The notes: a model not told the origin generated them from the letters alone. 10,920 nucleotides of DNA from Flavobacterium sp. UBA807 (GCA_002296885.1 DBIH01000254.1:1-10920); one strand, 5' to 3'; shown: positions 1 through 9,379, numbered from the stretch's first letter. Made by a program: numbers and translations.

Positions 1-3000
1 GCCCGTGTGATTCCTTTCAAAGGATCATGGATTGAATTCGCTACCGATATCAACAGCGTAATGTACGCGTATATCGACAGAAAGAAAAAATTACCTGTAA
101 CTACTTTATTCCGTGCCATCGGTTTCGAAAGAGATAAGGATATCCTTGAAATCTTCGACCTTGCAGAGGAAATCAAAGTTTCTAAAACAGGACTTAAAAA
201 ATACATTGGTAGAAAATTAGCAGCGAGAGTATTGAATACTTGGCACGAAGATTTCGTGGATGAGGATACTGGAGAGGTGGTTTCTATCGAGCGTAATGAG
301 ATTATCTTAGATCGTGATACTATCATCGACAAAGACAACGTTGAGGAAATCATCGATTCTAATGTAAAATCTATCTTATTGCACAAAGAGGATAATAACC
401 AGGCAGATTATGCTATTATCCACAACACGTTGCAAAAAGATCCAACAAACTCTGAAAAAGAAGCTGTTGAGCACATCTACCGTCAGTTGCGTAATGCAGA
501 ACCGCCTGATGAAGAAACGGCTCGTGGTATCATAGATAAATTGTTCTTCTCTGACCAACGTTACAACTTAGGTGAAGTAGGTCGTTACAGAATGAACAAA
601 AAATTAAACCTTGATATCCCAATGGACAAACAAGTTTTGACCAAAGAAGATATCATTACTATCGTGAAATATTTGATTGAGCTTATCAACTCTAAAGCGG
701 AGATTGATGATATCGATCACTTATCAAACCGTCGTGTAAGAACTGTTGGTGAGCAATTATCACAACAATTCGGCGTTGGTTTGGCACGTATGGCACGTAC
801 TATCCGCGAAAGAATGAACGTTAGAGATAACGAGGTGTTTACACCAATCGATTTGATCAATGCAAAAACATTGTCATCGGTTATCAACTCTTTCTTTGGT
901 ACGAACCAGTTATCGCAGTTCATGGATCAAACGAATCCATTGGCTGAGATTACACACAAAAGAAGATTATCAGCACTTGGACCAGGCGGACTTTCAAGAG
1001 AAAGAGCAGGTTTCGAGGTACGTGACGTTCACTATACGCACTACGGAAGACTTTGCCCAATTGAAACTCCTGAGGGACCAAACATTGGATTGATTTCGTC
1101 ACTTGGTGTTTATGCTAAAGTGAACGGAATGGGATTCATCGAAACGCCTTACCGTGAAGTAAAAAATGGTGCAGTTGATTTGAATGCTGACCCAATTTAC
1201 TTAAGCGCTGAAGAAGAAGAAGGAAAAATGATTGCTCAGGCAAACATCGAGATGGATGCTAAAGGTAAGATTACTGCAGATAAGGTTATTGCCCGTGAAG
1301 AAGGTGATTTCCCTGTTGTTGATCCAAACCAAGTTCATTATACAGACGTTGCGCCTAACCAGATTGCATCGATTTCGGCTTCATTGATTCCTTTCTTGGA
1401 GCATGATGACGCGAACCGTGCGTTGATGGGATCAAACATGATGCGTCAGGCTGTACCATTGTTACGTCCTGAAGCACCAATCGTTGGAACTGGTCTTGAG
1501 CAACAAGTAGCTTCTGACTCAAGAGTATTGATTAATGCTGAAGGCGAAGGAACTGTTGAATATGTTGATGCTAACATGATTACCATCAAGTATGACAGAA
1601 CTGAAGCAGAAAGAATGGTAAGTTTTGACCCAGACGAAAAAACATATCAGTTAATCAAATTCAGAAAAACGAATCAAAGTACGTCAATCAACCTTAAACC
1701 AATCGTTAGAAAAGGTGACAGAGTGAAATTAGGGCAGGTACTTTGTGAAGGATATGCAACGCAAAACGGAGAGTTGGCTTTGGGTAGAAACCTTAAAGTG
1801 GCCTTCATGCCTTGGAAAGGTTACAACTTCGAGGATGCGATTGTGATTTCTGAAAAAGTGGTTCGTGATGATATTTTCACTTCTATCCACGTTGATGATT
1901 ATTCTTTGGAAGTTAGAGATACTAAATTAGGAAACGAAGAGTTGACGAATGATATTCCTAACGTTTCTGAAGAAGCGACTAAAGATTTGGATGAAAACGG
2001 AATGATTAGAATTGGAGCTGAAGTTAAACCTGGCGACATCCTAATCGGAAAAATTACACCAAAAGGAGAATCAGATCCAACTCCGGAAGAGAAACTTTTA
2101 AGAGCTATCTTCGGTGATAAAGCTGGTGATGTAAAAGATGCTTCATTAAAAGCTTCTCCATCATTACACGGTGTAGTTTTAGATAAAAAATTATTCGCGA
2201 GAGCGGTAAAAGATAAAAAGAAAAGAACCAAAGATAAAGACGATTTGACGGCTTTAGAAATGGAATTCGAAACCAAATTTGTTGAGTTGAAAGACAAATT
2301 AGTTGAGAAGCTTTTCACTATCGTAAACGGAAAAACATCTCAAGGTGTAATGAATGATTTGGGTGAAGAAGTTTTGCCAAAAGGTAAAAAATACACTCAG
2401 AAAATGTTACACGCAGTTGAAGATTTCGCTCACTTAACCAAAGGACAATGGGTAGCTGACGAAGAGTCAAACACTTTAGTTAATGACTTGATTCACAACT
2501 ACAAAATCAAATTAAACGATTTGCAGGGTGCTTTAAGAAGAGAGAAATTCACCATCACTGTTGGAGATGAATTACCAGCCGGTATTTTGAAATTGGCTAA
2601 AGTTTACATCGCTAAAAAACGTAAATTGAAAGTGGGTGATAAAATGGCGGGACGTCACGGAAACAAAGGTATTGTGGCTCGTATCGTTCGTCATGAAGAC
2701 ATGCCATTCCTTGAAGATGGAACTCCGGTTGATATCGTATTGAATCCGCTTGGTGTACCTTCTCGTATGAACATCGGTCAGATTTATGAAACGGTACTTG
2801 GTTGGGCCGGAATGAACTTGGGTAGAAAATATGCTACACCAATCTTCGACGGAGCAACATTAGACCAAATTAATGAATTGACTGACGAAGCCGGAATTCC
2901 ACGTTTCGGTCATACGTACTTATATGATGGAGGAACCGGAGAGCGTTTCCACCAACCAGCAACTGTCGGAGTGATCTATATGTTGAAACTCGGACACATG

Positions 3001-3312
3001 GTTGATGATAAAATGCACGCACGTTCTATCGGACCATACTCTCTTATTACACAACAACCACTTGGAGGTAAAGCTCAATTTGGAGGTCAGCGTTTTGGAG
3101 AAATGGAGGTTTGGGCACTTGAAGCTTATGGAGCATCAAGCACGCTTAGAGAAATTTTGACTGTTAAATCAGATGACGTTATTGGTAGAGCTAAATCTTA
3201 CGAGGCAATCGTTAAAGGTGAGTCTATGCCAGAGCCGGGATTACCTGAATCATTCAATGTATTGATGCATGAATTGAAAGGTCTTGGATTAGACATCAGA
3301 TTAGAGGAATAA
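1..3312 (+). CDS. rpoB: DNA-directed RNA polymerase subunit beta, 5'-truncated by window edge
   Basis: This is the beta subunit of RNA polymerase, which forms one side of the catalytic cleft. The frame is open from base 1 through the TAA stop, giving 1103 visible codons. By comparison with other RpoB proteins, roughly 170-180 N-terminal residues lie upstream. Counting codons from base 1, the rifampicin-pocket segment [11 protein letters not shown] begins at codon 300. The residues equivalent to E. coli Q513, D516, H526 and S531 are all wild type (Q306, D309, H319, S324), so the allele looks rifampicin-sensitive. The nucleotide-contacting motif [12 protein letters not shown] carries the two conserved lysines at codons 881 and 889. 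A charged, lysine-rich insertion (about codons 725-860) precedes it. The C-terminus has the canonical [17 protein letters not shown] clamp segment and ends in RLEE. rpoC follows 96 bp downstream in the same direction, as in the usual rpoBC operon. No truncation or frameshift is seen apart from the window edge. Confidence 0.99.
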   Translation, partial: ARVIPFKGSWIEFATDINSVMYAYIDRKKKLPVTTLFRAIGFERDKDILEIFDLAEEIKVSKTGLKKYIGRKLAARVLNTWHEDFVDEDTGEVVSIERNEIILDRDTIIDKDNVEEIIDSNVKSILLHKEDNNQADYAIIHNTLQKDPTNSEKEAVEHIYRQLRNAEPPDEETARGIIDKLFFSDQRYNLGEVGRYRMNKKLNLDIPMDKQVLTKEDIITIVKYLIELINSKAEIDDIDHLSNRRVRTVGEQLSQQFGVGLARMARTIRERMNVRDNEVFTPIDLINAKTLSSVINSFFGTNQLSQFMDQTNPLAEITHKRRLSALGPGGLSRERAGFEVRDVHYTHYGRLCPIETPEGPNIGLISSLGVYAKVNGMGFIETPYREVKNGAVDLNADPIYLSAEEEEGKMIAQANIEMDAKGKITADKVIAREEGDFPVVDPNQVHYTDVAPNQIASISASLIPFLEHDDANRALMGSNMMRQAVPLLRPEAPIVGTGLEQQVASDSRVLINAEGEGTVEYVDANMITIKYDRTEAERMVSFDPDEKTYQLIKFRKTNQSTSINLKPIVRKGDRVKLGQVLCEGYATQNGELALGRNLKVAFMPWKGYNFEDAIVISEKVVRDDIFTSIHVDDYSLEVRDTKLGNEELTNDIPNVSEEATKDLDENGMIRIGAEVKPGDILIGKITPKGESDPTPEEKLLRAIFGDKAGDVKDASLKASPSLHGVVLDKKLFARAVKDKKKRTKDKDDLTALEMEFETKFVELKDKLVEKLFTIVNGKTSQGVMNDLGEEVLPKGKKYTQKMLHAVEDFAHLTKGQWVADEESNTLVNDLIHNYKIKLNDLQGALRREKFTITVGDELPAGILKLAKVYIAKKRKLKVGDKMAGRHGNKGIVARIVRHEDMPFLEDGTPVDIVLNPLGVPSRMNIGQIYETVLGWAGMNLGRKYATPIFDGATLDQINELTDEAGIPRFGHTYLYDGGTGERFHQPATVGVIYMLKLGHMVDDKMHARSIGPYSLITQQPLGGKAQFGGQRFGEMEVWALEAYGASSTLREILTVKSDDVIGRAKSYEAIVKGESMPEPGLPESFNVLMHELKGLGLDIRLEE

Positions 3313-3317
3313 AAATA

Positions 3318-3390
3318 GTTGATGGTTTTTGGTTGATAGTTGTCGGATAATTTCTGAACTACCATCAACCAACAACCGACAACCAACAAC
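3318..3390 (+). repeat. Imperfect inverted repeat filling the rpoB-rpoC spacer
   Basis: Two 29-nt arms (3318-3346 and 3362-3390) are separated by a 15-nt loop. By hand alignment 22 positions form Watson-Crick pairs and one forms G-U. The left arm is built of GTTGATGG/GGTTGATAG-type words and the right arm of their complement (CATCAACC, AACAACC). There is no T tract after the right arm, so it does not look like a terminator. In the rpoBC transcript it could fold into a long stem ending 18 nt before the rpoC start. Any role in processing, stability or RpoC translation is inference. Confidence 0.75.
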
Positions 3391-3408
3391 TTTTAAAAGT
3401 TTACGACT

Positions 3409-6400
3409 ATGATGAATAGAAATAAAGATACTAAGAATACTATCAAAAGATTTGACAGAATCTCAATTGGTTTGGCATCACCTGAATCGATCTTGGCGGA
3501 GTCAAGAGGTGAGGTGTTGAAACCTGAAACTATCAACTACAGAACGCACAAACCAGAGCGTGATGGTCTTTTCTGCGAAAGAATCTTCGGTCCTGTAAAG
3601 GATTTCGAATGTGCTTGTGGAAAATACAAAAGAATCCGTTACAAAGGAATTGTTTGTGACCGTTGTGGAGTTGAAGTTACTGAGAAAAAAGTACGTCGTG
3701 ACAGAGTAGGACACATCAACCTTGTTGTGCCTATTGCTCACATTTGGTACTTCCGTTCGCTGCCAAACAAAATCGGTTACATCTTAGGGTTGCCATCTAA
3801 AAAATTAGATATGATTATCTACTACGAAAGATATGTAGTAATCCAGGCGGGTATTGCCACCAATTCAGAAGGTGAGCCATTACAAAAATTAGATTTCCTA
3901 ACAGAAGAAGAATACTTGAATATTTTGGATTCTCTTCCACAGGAAAATCAATACTTAGATGATCATGATCCAAATAAATTCGTTGCCAAAATGGGAGCTG
4001 AATGTATCATGGATTTATTAGCAAGAACTGACTTAAATGAGTTATCATACGAATTGCGTCACGCTGCTAATAACGAGACTTCTAAACAAAGAAAAACAGA
4101 AGCGTTAAAAAGATTACAGGTAGTTGAGTCATTCCGTGATTCCAACAAAAACCGCGAAAATCGTCCGGAATGGATGATTATGAAAGTGGTTCCTGTTATC
4201 CCGCCAGAATTGCGTCCATTGGTGCCGCTTGATGGTGGTCGTTTCGCAACATCCGATTTGAACGACTTATACAGAAGAGTTATCATCCGTAACAACCGTT
4301 TGAAAAGATTGATGGAAATCAAAGCTCCTGAAGTGATCTTGAGAAACGAAAAACGTATGTTACAGGAATCAGTAGATTCATTATTCGATAACACACGTAA
4401 GGCTTCTGCGGTAAAAACAGAATCAAACAGACCATTGAAATCACTTTCAGATTCATTGAAAGGAAAACAAGGTCGTTTCCGTCAAAACTTACTTGGAAAA
4501 CGTGTTGATTATTCAGCTCGTTCGGTAATTGTTGTTGGACCAGAAATGAAATTGTTCGAATGTGGTCTTCCAAAAGACATGGCGGCAGAACTATACAAAC
4601 CATTCGTTATTCGTAAGTTAATCGAAAGAGGAATCGTTAAGACAGTTAAATCGGCTAAGAAAATCATCGACAAAAAAGAGCCGGTAGTTTGGGATATCCT
4701 TGAAAATGTAATCAAAGGACACCCAGTACTGCTAAACCGTGCTCCTACGTTGCACAGACTTGGAATCCAGGCATTCCAGCCAAAACTTATTGAAGGAAAA
4801 GCAATCCAATTGCACCCATTAGTATGTACGGCGTTCAACGCGGATTTCGACGGTGACCAGATGGCGGTTCACTTGCCACTTGGACCGGAAGCAATCCTTG
4901 AGTGTCAATTATTGATGTTAGCTTCGCACAATATCCTGAACCCTGCGAATGGTGCGCCGATTACGGTTCCATCTCAGGACATGGTTTTGGGTCTGTATTA
5001 TATGACTAAAGAAAGATTGTCTACACCTGAGCACAAAATCTTGGGTGAAGGTTTGACATTCTATTCTGCTGAGGAAGTAAACATTGCTTTGAACGAAGGT
5101 AAATTAGAATTGAATGCGCGAGTGAAAATCCGTGCTAAAGATTTTAATGAAAATGGAGAATTAGTTTACCAAATTATTCAAACAACTGCCGGTAGAGTAT
5201 TATTTAACGAAGTAGTGCCACAGGCAGCTGGATATATCAACGAAGTATTGACTAAAAAATCCCTTCGTGACATCATCGGAAAAATCCTTGCAGTAACTGA
5301 TGTTCCTACAACGGCAGCTTTCCTTGATGAAATGAAGGATATGGGTTATAAATTCGCTTTCAAAGGTGGATTATCATTCTCATTAGGTGATATTAGAATT
5401 CCGGAACAAAAAGAGAAATTGATTGCAGATGCAAGAGAGCAGGTTGACGGAATCTCGATGAACTATAACATGGGTCTTATCACGAACAACGAGCGTTACA
5501 ATCAGGTAATTGATATCTGGACATCAGCTAATGCGCAGTTGACGGAGTTAGCAATGAAAAACATTAGAGAAGACCAACAAGGATTCAACTCGGTGTACAT
5601 GATGCTTGACTCTGGAGCGAGGGGTTCTAAAGAACAAATCCGTCAGTTAACCGGTATGCGTGGTTTGATGGCTAAGCCTAAAAAATCAACTGCTGGTGGT
5701 GGAGAAATTATCGAAAACCCAATCCTTTCTAACTTTAAGGAAGGTCTATCCATCTTAGAGTACTTTATCTCTACGCACGGTGCGCGTAAAGGTCTTGCCG
5801 ATACCGCTCTTAAAACTGCGGATGCAGGATATTTGACACGTCGTTTACATGACGTTTCTCAGGACGTAATCGTAAACTCTGTAGATTGTGGTACGTTAAG
5901 AGGAATCGAAGTTGCTGCCTTAAAGAAAAATGAGGAAATCGTTGAAACTTTAGGAGAGAGAATCTTAGGACGTGTTGCGTTACAGGATGTAATCAATCCG
6001 TTGACTAACGAAATATTAGTTCACGCAGGTGAGCAGATTACTGAAGCTATCGTTAAGAATATTGAAGAATCACCATTGGAAAAAATCGATGTGCGTTCTC
6101 CATTAACCTGTGAAGCCAAAAAAGGTATCTGTGCTAAATGTTACGGTAGAAACTTGGCCACCGGAAAAATGACTCAAAAAGGTGAAGCAGTTGGAGTTAT
6201 CGCTGCTCAGTCTATTGGGGAGCCGGGAACACAGTTGACACTTCGTACCTTCCACGTTGGAGGGGTTGCAGGAGGAGTTTCTGAAGAATCAAGCATCATC
6301 GCAAGATTTGGTGGAAAAATCGAAATCGAAGATTTGAAAACGGTTGTTGGAGAAGATGCTGATGGAGAAAAAGTGGATATCGTAATTTCACGTTCAACGG

Positions 6401-7713
6401 AGTTAAAATTAGTTGATACTAAAACAGGTATCCTATTGAGTACACATAACATTCCTTACGGTTCTTCTATCAGTGTGAAAGATGGAGATGTGGTTGATAA
6501 AGGAGCAGTTATCTGTAAATGGGATCCATATAACGGGGTTATTGTTTCTGAGTTTACCGGAAAAATTGAATACGAAGATTTAGAACAAGGACAATCGTTC
6601 CAGGTTGAAATCGACGAGCAAACCGGATTCCAGGAAAAAGTAATTTCTGAAGGAAGAAACAAAAAATTAATCCCTACGTTACACATTTATGGTAAAGATG
6701 GTGAATTGATTCGTTCTTATAACTTACCTGTTGGAGCGCACCTTATGGTTGAAGACGGAGAGAAAATTAAGGCTGGTAAAGTCTTGGTGAAAATCCCACG
6801 TCGTTCTTCTAAAGCGGGTGATATCACCGGAGGTCTTCCAAGAATTACCGAGTTGTTAGAGGCTCGTAATCCTTCAAACCCTGCGGTAGTTTCTGAGATT
6901 GATGGAGTTGTTTCTTTTGGAAAAATCAAAAGAGGTAACCGTGAGATTGTAATCGAATCTAAATTTGGTGAGATTAAGAAGTACTTAGTGAAATTATCTA
7001 GTCAGATTCTTGTTCAGGAAAATGACTTCGTAAAAGCGGGTATGCCTTTATCAGACGGAGCGATTACACCGGAAGATATCCTTAGAATTCAAGGTCCATC
7101 TGCTGTTCAGCAGTATTTGGTTAACGAGATTCAGGAAGTTTACCGTCTGCAAGGGGTAAAAATCAACGACAAACACTTTGAAGTTGTTATCCGTCAGATG
7201 ATGCGTAAAGTACAGGTAGAAGATCCGGGAGATACTTTATTCCTTGAAGAGCAATTAATCCACACTTCTGATTTCTTAGAAGAAAACGATAAATTGTATG
7301 GAATGAAAGTAGTTGAAGATGCCGGTGATTCAGAAGTATTACGTCCGGGTCAGATTGTATCGCCACGTGAATTGCGTGATGAAAATTCATTGTTGAAACG
7401 TAATGATAAAGTTCAGGTTTCGGCACGTGACATCATCACTGCAACTGCTACTCCGGTGCTACAAGGTATTACCAGAGCATCATTACAAACCAAATCATTT
7501 ATCTCTGCGGCATCGTTCCAGGAGACAACAAAAGTATTGAATGAGGCTGCAGTTGCAGGTAAAGTTGATACGCTTGAAGGTCTTAAGGAAAATGTTATTG
7601 TTGGACATAGAATCCCTGCAGGAACAGGTATGAGAGATTACGATCATACTATTGTAGGCTCTAAAGATGACTACAACGAGATTATGGCAAGTAAAGAAGA
7701 GTATATCTACTAA
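3409..7713 (+). CDS. rpoC: DNA-directed RNA polymerase subunit beta'
   Basis: This is the beta' subunit, which carries the catalytic magnesium site of RNA polymerase. The full length is 1434 residues. The first zinc site is C68, C70, C83 and C86 (CACGKYKR...CDRCG). The switch region [20 protein letters not shown] follows. The active-site motif NADFDGDQM has aspartates D479, D481 and D483. The bridge-helix segment around [17 protein letters not shown] precedes the second zinc site C827, C901, C908 and C911. The trigger-loop motif [13 protein letters not shown] is present. A long beta-rich insertion lies between it and the conserved [17 protein letters not shown], consistent with the lineage-specific trigger-loop insertions known in this family. 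Two ATG codons in tandem (3409 and 3412) could start the protein. The first is taken here. There is no Shine-Dalgarno site and the leader is A/T-rich, as is normal in Bacteroidota. The gene is co-transcribed with rpoB by position and followed by a hairpin terminator. No defects were seen. Confidence 0.99.
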   Translation: MMNRNKDTKNTIKRFDRISIGLASPESILAESRGEVLKPETINYRTHKPERDGLFCERIFGPVKDFECACGKYKRIRYKGIVCDRCGVEVTEKKVRRDRVGHINLVVPIAHIWYFRSLPNKIGYILGLPSKKLDMIIYYERYVVIQAGIATNSEGEPLQKLDFLTEEEYLNILDSLPQENQYLDDHDPNKFVAKMGAECIMDLLARTDLNELSYELRHAANNETSKQRKTEALKRLQVVESFRDSNKNRENRPEWMIMKVVPVIPPELRPLVPLDGGRFATSDLNDLYRRVIIRNNRLKRLMEIKAPEVILRNEKRMLQESVDSLFDNTRKASAVKTESNRPLKSLSDSLKGKQGRFRQNLLGKRVDYSARSVIVVGPEMKLFECGLPKDMAAELYKPFVIRKLIERGIVKTVKSAKKIIDKKEPVVWDILENVIKGHPVLLNRAPTLHRLGIQAFQPKLIEGKAIQLHPLVCTAFNADFDGDQMAVHLPLGPEAILECQLLMLASHNILNPANGAPITVPSQDMVLGLYYMTKERLSTPEHKILGEGLTFYSAEEVNIALNEGKLELNARVKIRAKDFNENGELVYQIIQTTAGRVLFNEVVPQAAGYINEVLTKKSLRDIIGKILAVTDVPTTAAFLDEMKDMGYKFAFKGGLSFSLGDIRIPEQKEKLIADAREQVDGISMNYNMGLITNNERYNQVIDIWTSANAQLTELAMKNIREDQQGFNSVYMMLDSGARGSKEQIRQLTGMRGLMAKPKKSTAGGGEIIENPILSNFKEGLSILEYFISTHGARKGLADTALKTADAGYLTRRLHDVSQDVIVNSVDCGTLRGIEVAALKKNEEIVETLGERILGRVALQDVINPLTNEILVHAGEQITEAIVKNIEESPLEKIDVRSPLTCEAKKGICAKCYGRNLATGKMTQKGEAVGVIAAQSIGEPGTQLTLRTFHVGGVAGGVSEESSIIARFGGKIEIEDLKTVVGEDADGEKVDIVISRSTELKLVDTKTGILLSTHNIPYGSSISVKDGDVVDKGAVICKWDPYNGVIVSEFTGKIEYEDLEQGQSFQVEIDEQTGFQEKVISEGRNKKLIPTLHIYGKDGELIRSYNLPVGAHLMVEDGEKIKAGKVLVKIPRRSSKAGDITGGLPRITELLEARNPSNPAVVSEIDGVVSFGKIKRGNREIVIESKFGEIKKYLVKLSSQILVQENDFVKAGMPLSDGAITPEDILRIQGPSAVQQYLVNEIQEVYRLQGVKINDKHFEVVIRQMMRKVQVEDPGDTLFLEEQLIHTSDFLEENDKLYGMKVVEDAGDSEVLRPGQIVSPRELRDENSLLKRNDKVQVSARDIITATATPVLQGITRASLQTKSFISAASFQETTKVLNEAAVAGKVDTLEGLKENVIVGHRIPAGTGMRDYDHTIVGSKDDYNEIMASKEEYIY

Positions 7714-7737
7714 TCGAAAGATTAACAGATAAATAAC

Positions 7738-7776
7738 AAAAGCCACTATTTTATATTTCTAAATTAGTGGCTTTTT
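7738..7776 (+). terminator. Rho-independent terminator of rpoBC
   Basis: A perfect 11-bp stem (AAAAGCCACTA paired with TAGTGGCTTTT) has a 16-nt A/T-rich loop and ends in a run of five T. It begins 25 bp after the rpoC stop. The reverse strand also shows a short T run, so weak action in the other direction is possible. Confidence 0.85.
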
Positions 7777-7780
7777 AATG

Positions 7781-7858
7781 TTAGATATTAAATATCAGAT
7801 ATCAAATATGAATATCTAATCTAATGTCTAAATCTAAAATCTAATATTTAAAATCTAA
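7781..7858. repeat. Low-complexity ATCTAA-rich spacer with an inverted repeat
   Basis: The spacer between the rpoC terminator and the DUF3467 gene is almost entirely A/T. It holds five exact copies of ATCTAA at 7814, 7819, 7832, 7839 and 7853, plus a GTCTAA variant. An exact 9-bp inverted repeat pairs TTAGATATT (7781-7789) with AATATCTAA (7811-7819). No match to the Bacteroidota -7 box TAnnTTTG is visible, so the promoter of the next gene is not identified. Transcription may come by read-through from rpoBC. Confidence 0.7.
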
Positions 7859-7864
7859 TATGTA

Positions 7865-8176
7865 ATGAACGATAATAATCAGCAACAGGGACAGATCAAT
7901 ATTGAACTGGATGAAAAAACAGCGGAAGGAATTTATTCCAACCTGGCAATAATCAATCATTCGGCTTCAGAGTTTGTAGTTGATTTTGTAACCATCATGC
8001 CGGGCGTGCCAAAGGCAAAAGTAAAATCGAGAATTGTTTTGACCCCGCAACATGCTAAGAGATTCCTTAAGGCATTAGGAGAAAACATTCACCGATACGA
8101 GCAAACCAATGGTGAAATAAAGGATGTTGAGCAACCGCCAATTCCTTTGAACTTTGGTCCTGCTGGACAAGCTTAG
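7865..8176 (+). CDS. DUF3467 family protein
   Basis: A small acidic protein of 103 residues with no signal peptide or membrane segment, so probably cytoplasmic. The sequence matches DUF3467 (PF11950) as I know it. It has a short Gln/Asn-rich start, then an INIELDEKTAEGIYSNLAIINHSASEFVVDF core (about residues 11-42). MPGVPKAKVKSRIVLTPQHAKRFL follows (about 45-68), and the tail is proline-rich (PPIPLNFG). The pattern of hydrophobic strand residues followed by an LTPQHAKRFLKAL helix is characteristic. Members of this family are often found directly after rpoC in Bacteroidota. No biochemical function is known to me. The start ATG at 7865 has no Shine-Dalgarno site, and a strong terminator begins right after the stop. 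The rpoC terminator lies between the two genes, so expression could be either independent or by partial read-through. Confidence 0.9.
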   Translation: MNDNNQQQGQINIELDEKTAEGIYSNLAIINHSASEFVVDFVTIMPGVPKAKVKSRIVLTPQHAKRFLKALGENIHRYEQTNGEIKDVEQPPIPLNFGPAGQA

Positions 8177-8177
8177 T

Positions 8178-8211
8178 AAAAAAGCCTCTTCAAAATGAAG
8201 AGGCTTTTTTT
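8178..8211 (+). terminator. Strong rho-independent terminator, probably bidirectional
   Basis: An 8-bp GC-containing core (GCCTCTTC/GAAGAGGC) is extended by six A-T pairs, with a 5-nt loop and a run of seven T at 8205-8211. The A run on the left arm gives a T tract on the minus strand too, so it could stop transcription from both sides. It terminates the DUF3467 gene and lies about 30 bp past the end of the heptad-repeat frame on the opposite strand. Confidence 0.92.
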
Positions 8212-8243
8212 ATTATTAAAAATTTTAAATTAAACCAACTACT

Positions 8244-8453
8244 TTAGATTGTGCGGTTCGTAATTTCAATAGTATCACAAACTATTTCAATGTTAGCGTC
8301 GGCGGTTTTAAAGTTAGCATCGGCAGGTTTAATATTTTTATCGGCGGTTTTAAAGTTAGTGTCGGCAGGTTTAATATTTTCATCGGCTCTTTTAATGTTA
8401 ACATCGGTAGGTTCAATATTCCTGTCGGCGGTTTCAATATTAGCGTCGGCCAT
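8244..8453 (-). CDS. Possible small heptapeptide-repeat protein (doubtful)
   Basis: This minus-strand frame starts at an ATG inside the tandem array and ends at TAA (8244-8246), giving 69 residues. It reads as heptads such as ADANIET, ADENIKP and ADANFKT. The frame is open upstream as far as position 8549 and includes four further heptads, but no ATG lies there. The apparent start therefore cuts the array, and the true start, if any, is unclear. No promoter or ribosome-binding signal is visible, and a terminator hairpin immediately precedes the open frame. In its favour, the aspartate and asparagine codons vary mostly at the third base between units. It may be a real small protein, a decayed gene or simply non-coding tandem DNA. 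The function is unknown. Confidence 0.2.
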   Translation of the reverse strand: MADANIETADRNIEPTDVNIKRADENIKPADTNFKTADKNIKPADANFKTADANIEIVCDTIEITNRTI

Positions 8454-8531
8454 TTCAATATTGCTGTCGGTCGTTTTAATGTTAGCCTCGGCGATTTCAA
8501 TACTGTAGTCGGCAGTTTTTATGTTACTGTC
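8262..8531 (-). repeat. 21-bp tandem repeat array, about 13 degenerate units
   Basis: Units of exactly 21 bp follow one another without spacers or indels from 8262 to 8531. The unit next to the terminator is 18 bp and the outermost unit (8262-8282) is strongly diverged. On the minus strand each unit encodes A-D-x-N-[IF]-[KE]-x. The third and seventh residues are highly variable (A, S, Y, R, V, E, T, K; and T, P, I, M, R), while D, N and I/F are nearly constant. A higher-order 42-bp period is present. The pair at 8367-8387 plus 8346-8366 matches the pair at 8325-8345 plus 8304-8324 at 39 of 42 positions, so that segment duplicated most recently. Because 21 is a multiple of three, long frames appear on both strands. 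The plus-strand reading is purely hydrophobic and interrupted by a TAG, so it is less credible as protein. Confidence 0.92.
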
Positions 8532-8561
8532 AAAAAAAGAACCGCTGGTTCAGCGGCTCTT
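8532..8561 (-). terminator. Rho-independent terminator of the minus-strand gene
   Basis: Read on the minus strand, an 11-bp stem (AAGAGCCGCTG/CAGCGGTTCTT, one G-U pair) with a 3-nt loop ends in a run of seven T. It lies 18 bp beyond the stop of the gene at 8580-9308. The first unit of the tandem array directly abuts the T tract. Confidence 0.9.
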
Positions 8562-8579
8562 AGTAGTAATGTTTTTCAT

Positions 8580-9308
8580 CTATTTTATTCTGTAATCCTT
8601 AAAATTTATATTCCTTATTTGTGCCCATTCTGCTGAGTGGATTCCGTATTTTCCGCGGATATATTTTTTTATTCCTCTCCCCACTGCTATCAGGCAATCA
8701 TCCCCAACATAAAATCTGCTGTTTCTTAAGAGACGTTTTTGTCCTAAATCTGACGTTTGAATATTTATATCGCTATTGGCTGCCAGCATTTCGTTTTGCT
8801 TTATGGTTAAACCATTGTTATTTAAATCTGCTTCCGTTGGCTTATAATTCCCATCCTGTATCAGCAAGTCGTTCATACTTTTAAAGTTTTCGTAAATGCT
8901 GTCATAACTTTGTCTTGAAACGGAGTTGGAAGGGCTTTCTTCTTTCCCATCTTTTGCCACCGGCTTTTTACTGATTCGGGTACCCTGAATCTTGGCATTA
9001 AAGAATTTGGCATCTACGATGGTCTTAGGGTTAACATTGGTAGAGCTCATCGTGTTGATTACCCTTGTGCTTAGTGGTTTTACATTTTCAAAAACCAACT
9101 GTCTGTGGTCAATGCTTAGCGATACAGTGTTGGTTTGGTTTCTTACCGCATCGTGCAATGCATTTGCCTCGTCTGCTAAAAGTGCCACATTAGATAATTT
9201 GAGAACCTCTTTTTGAGGATTGTATTCAGCACCTAATCCTTCTGCGAATACTTTTAGCGCATTTAGGCCTACAATGTTTTTGTAGTGCCCGGTTTCATTT
9301 GTTTTCAT
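8580..9308 (-). CDS. Two-domain conserved hypothetical protein of Bacteroidota
   Basis: I do not know a function for this 242-residue protein. It has no signal peptide, membrane segment or catalytic motif that I can see, so it is probably soluble and cytoplasmic. It resembles, from memory, an unnamed Flavobacterium family made of two related helical domains. Numbered from the chosen ATG, domain 1 (about 11-111) has AEYNP (27-31), an alanine/leucine-rich helix, PLSTRVINTM (78-87) and DAKFFNAKIQG (99-109). A lysine/glutamate/serine linker (about 112-131) follows. Domain 2 (about 134-242) begins like domain 1, with NYKP (154-157) then a leucine-rich helix, and ends with VGRGIKKYIRGKYG (209-222) and NINFKDYRIK. 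The frame also opens at a GTG at 9309-9311, one codon earlier, but the ATG at 9306-9308 is the more likely start. No Shine-Dalgarno site is present and the leader is A/T-rich. The gene is monocistronic, convergent with the DUF3467 gene and divergent from the secreted-protein gene. Residues 179-185 (SDINIQT) match the heptad pattern of the adjacent tandem array. Confidence 0.85.
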   Translation of the reverse strand: MKTNETGHYKNIVGLNALKVFAEGLGAEYNPQKEVLKLSNVALLADEANALHDAVRNQTNTVSLSIDHRQLVFENVKPLSTRVINTMSSTNVNPKTIVDAKFFNAKIQGTRISKKPVAKDGKEESPSNSVSRQSYDSIYENFKSMNDLLIQDGNYKPTEADLNNNGLTIKQNEMLAANSDINIQTSDLGQKRLLRNSRFYVGDDCLIAVGRGIKKYIRGKYGIHSAEWAQIRNINFKDYRIK

Positions 9309-9379
9309 CACTATAAAAATTTAAGATTATTTGTGGACTATTCCACGGTTACCTTTATGCCAATACGGTGCCTTTTTAG

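Noticed and set aside
898..975. Possible rifampicin-resistance substitutions in rpoB
   Set aside because: All the classical resistance positions checked (equivalents of Q513, D516, H526, S531) carry the sensitive residue.
1899..2318. 139-codon reverse-strand frame inside rpoB
   Set aside because: It lies wholly antisense to a strongly conserved rpoB segment and has shadow-like composition (Ser/Phe/Leu-rich).
3318..3390. Transcription terminator between rpoB and rpoC
   Set aside because: The inverted repeat has several mismatches and no following T run, and rpoBC are normally co-transcribed.
8251..8508. Plus-strand frame of about 85 residues across the tandem array
   Set aside because: It needs a GTG start, is almost entirely hydrophobic with a 7-residue period imposed by the DNA repeat, and stops at a TAG inside a unit. 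It is best explained as a shadow of the 21-bp array.
8262..8531. CRISPR array
   Set aside because: Units are only 21 bp, degenerate and directly adjacent with no spacers. No cas genes are nearby.
8550..8579. Nine-codon frame (MKNITTKSR) directly after the stop of the minus-strand gene
   Set aside because: It ends inside the terminator hairpin, has no similarity to anything and no ribosome-binding context.
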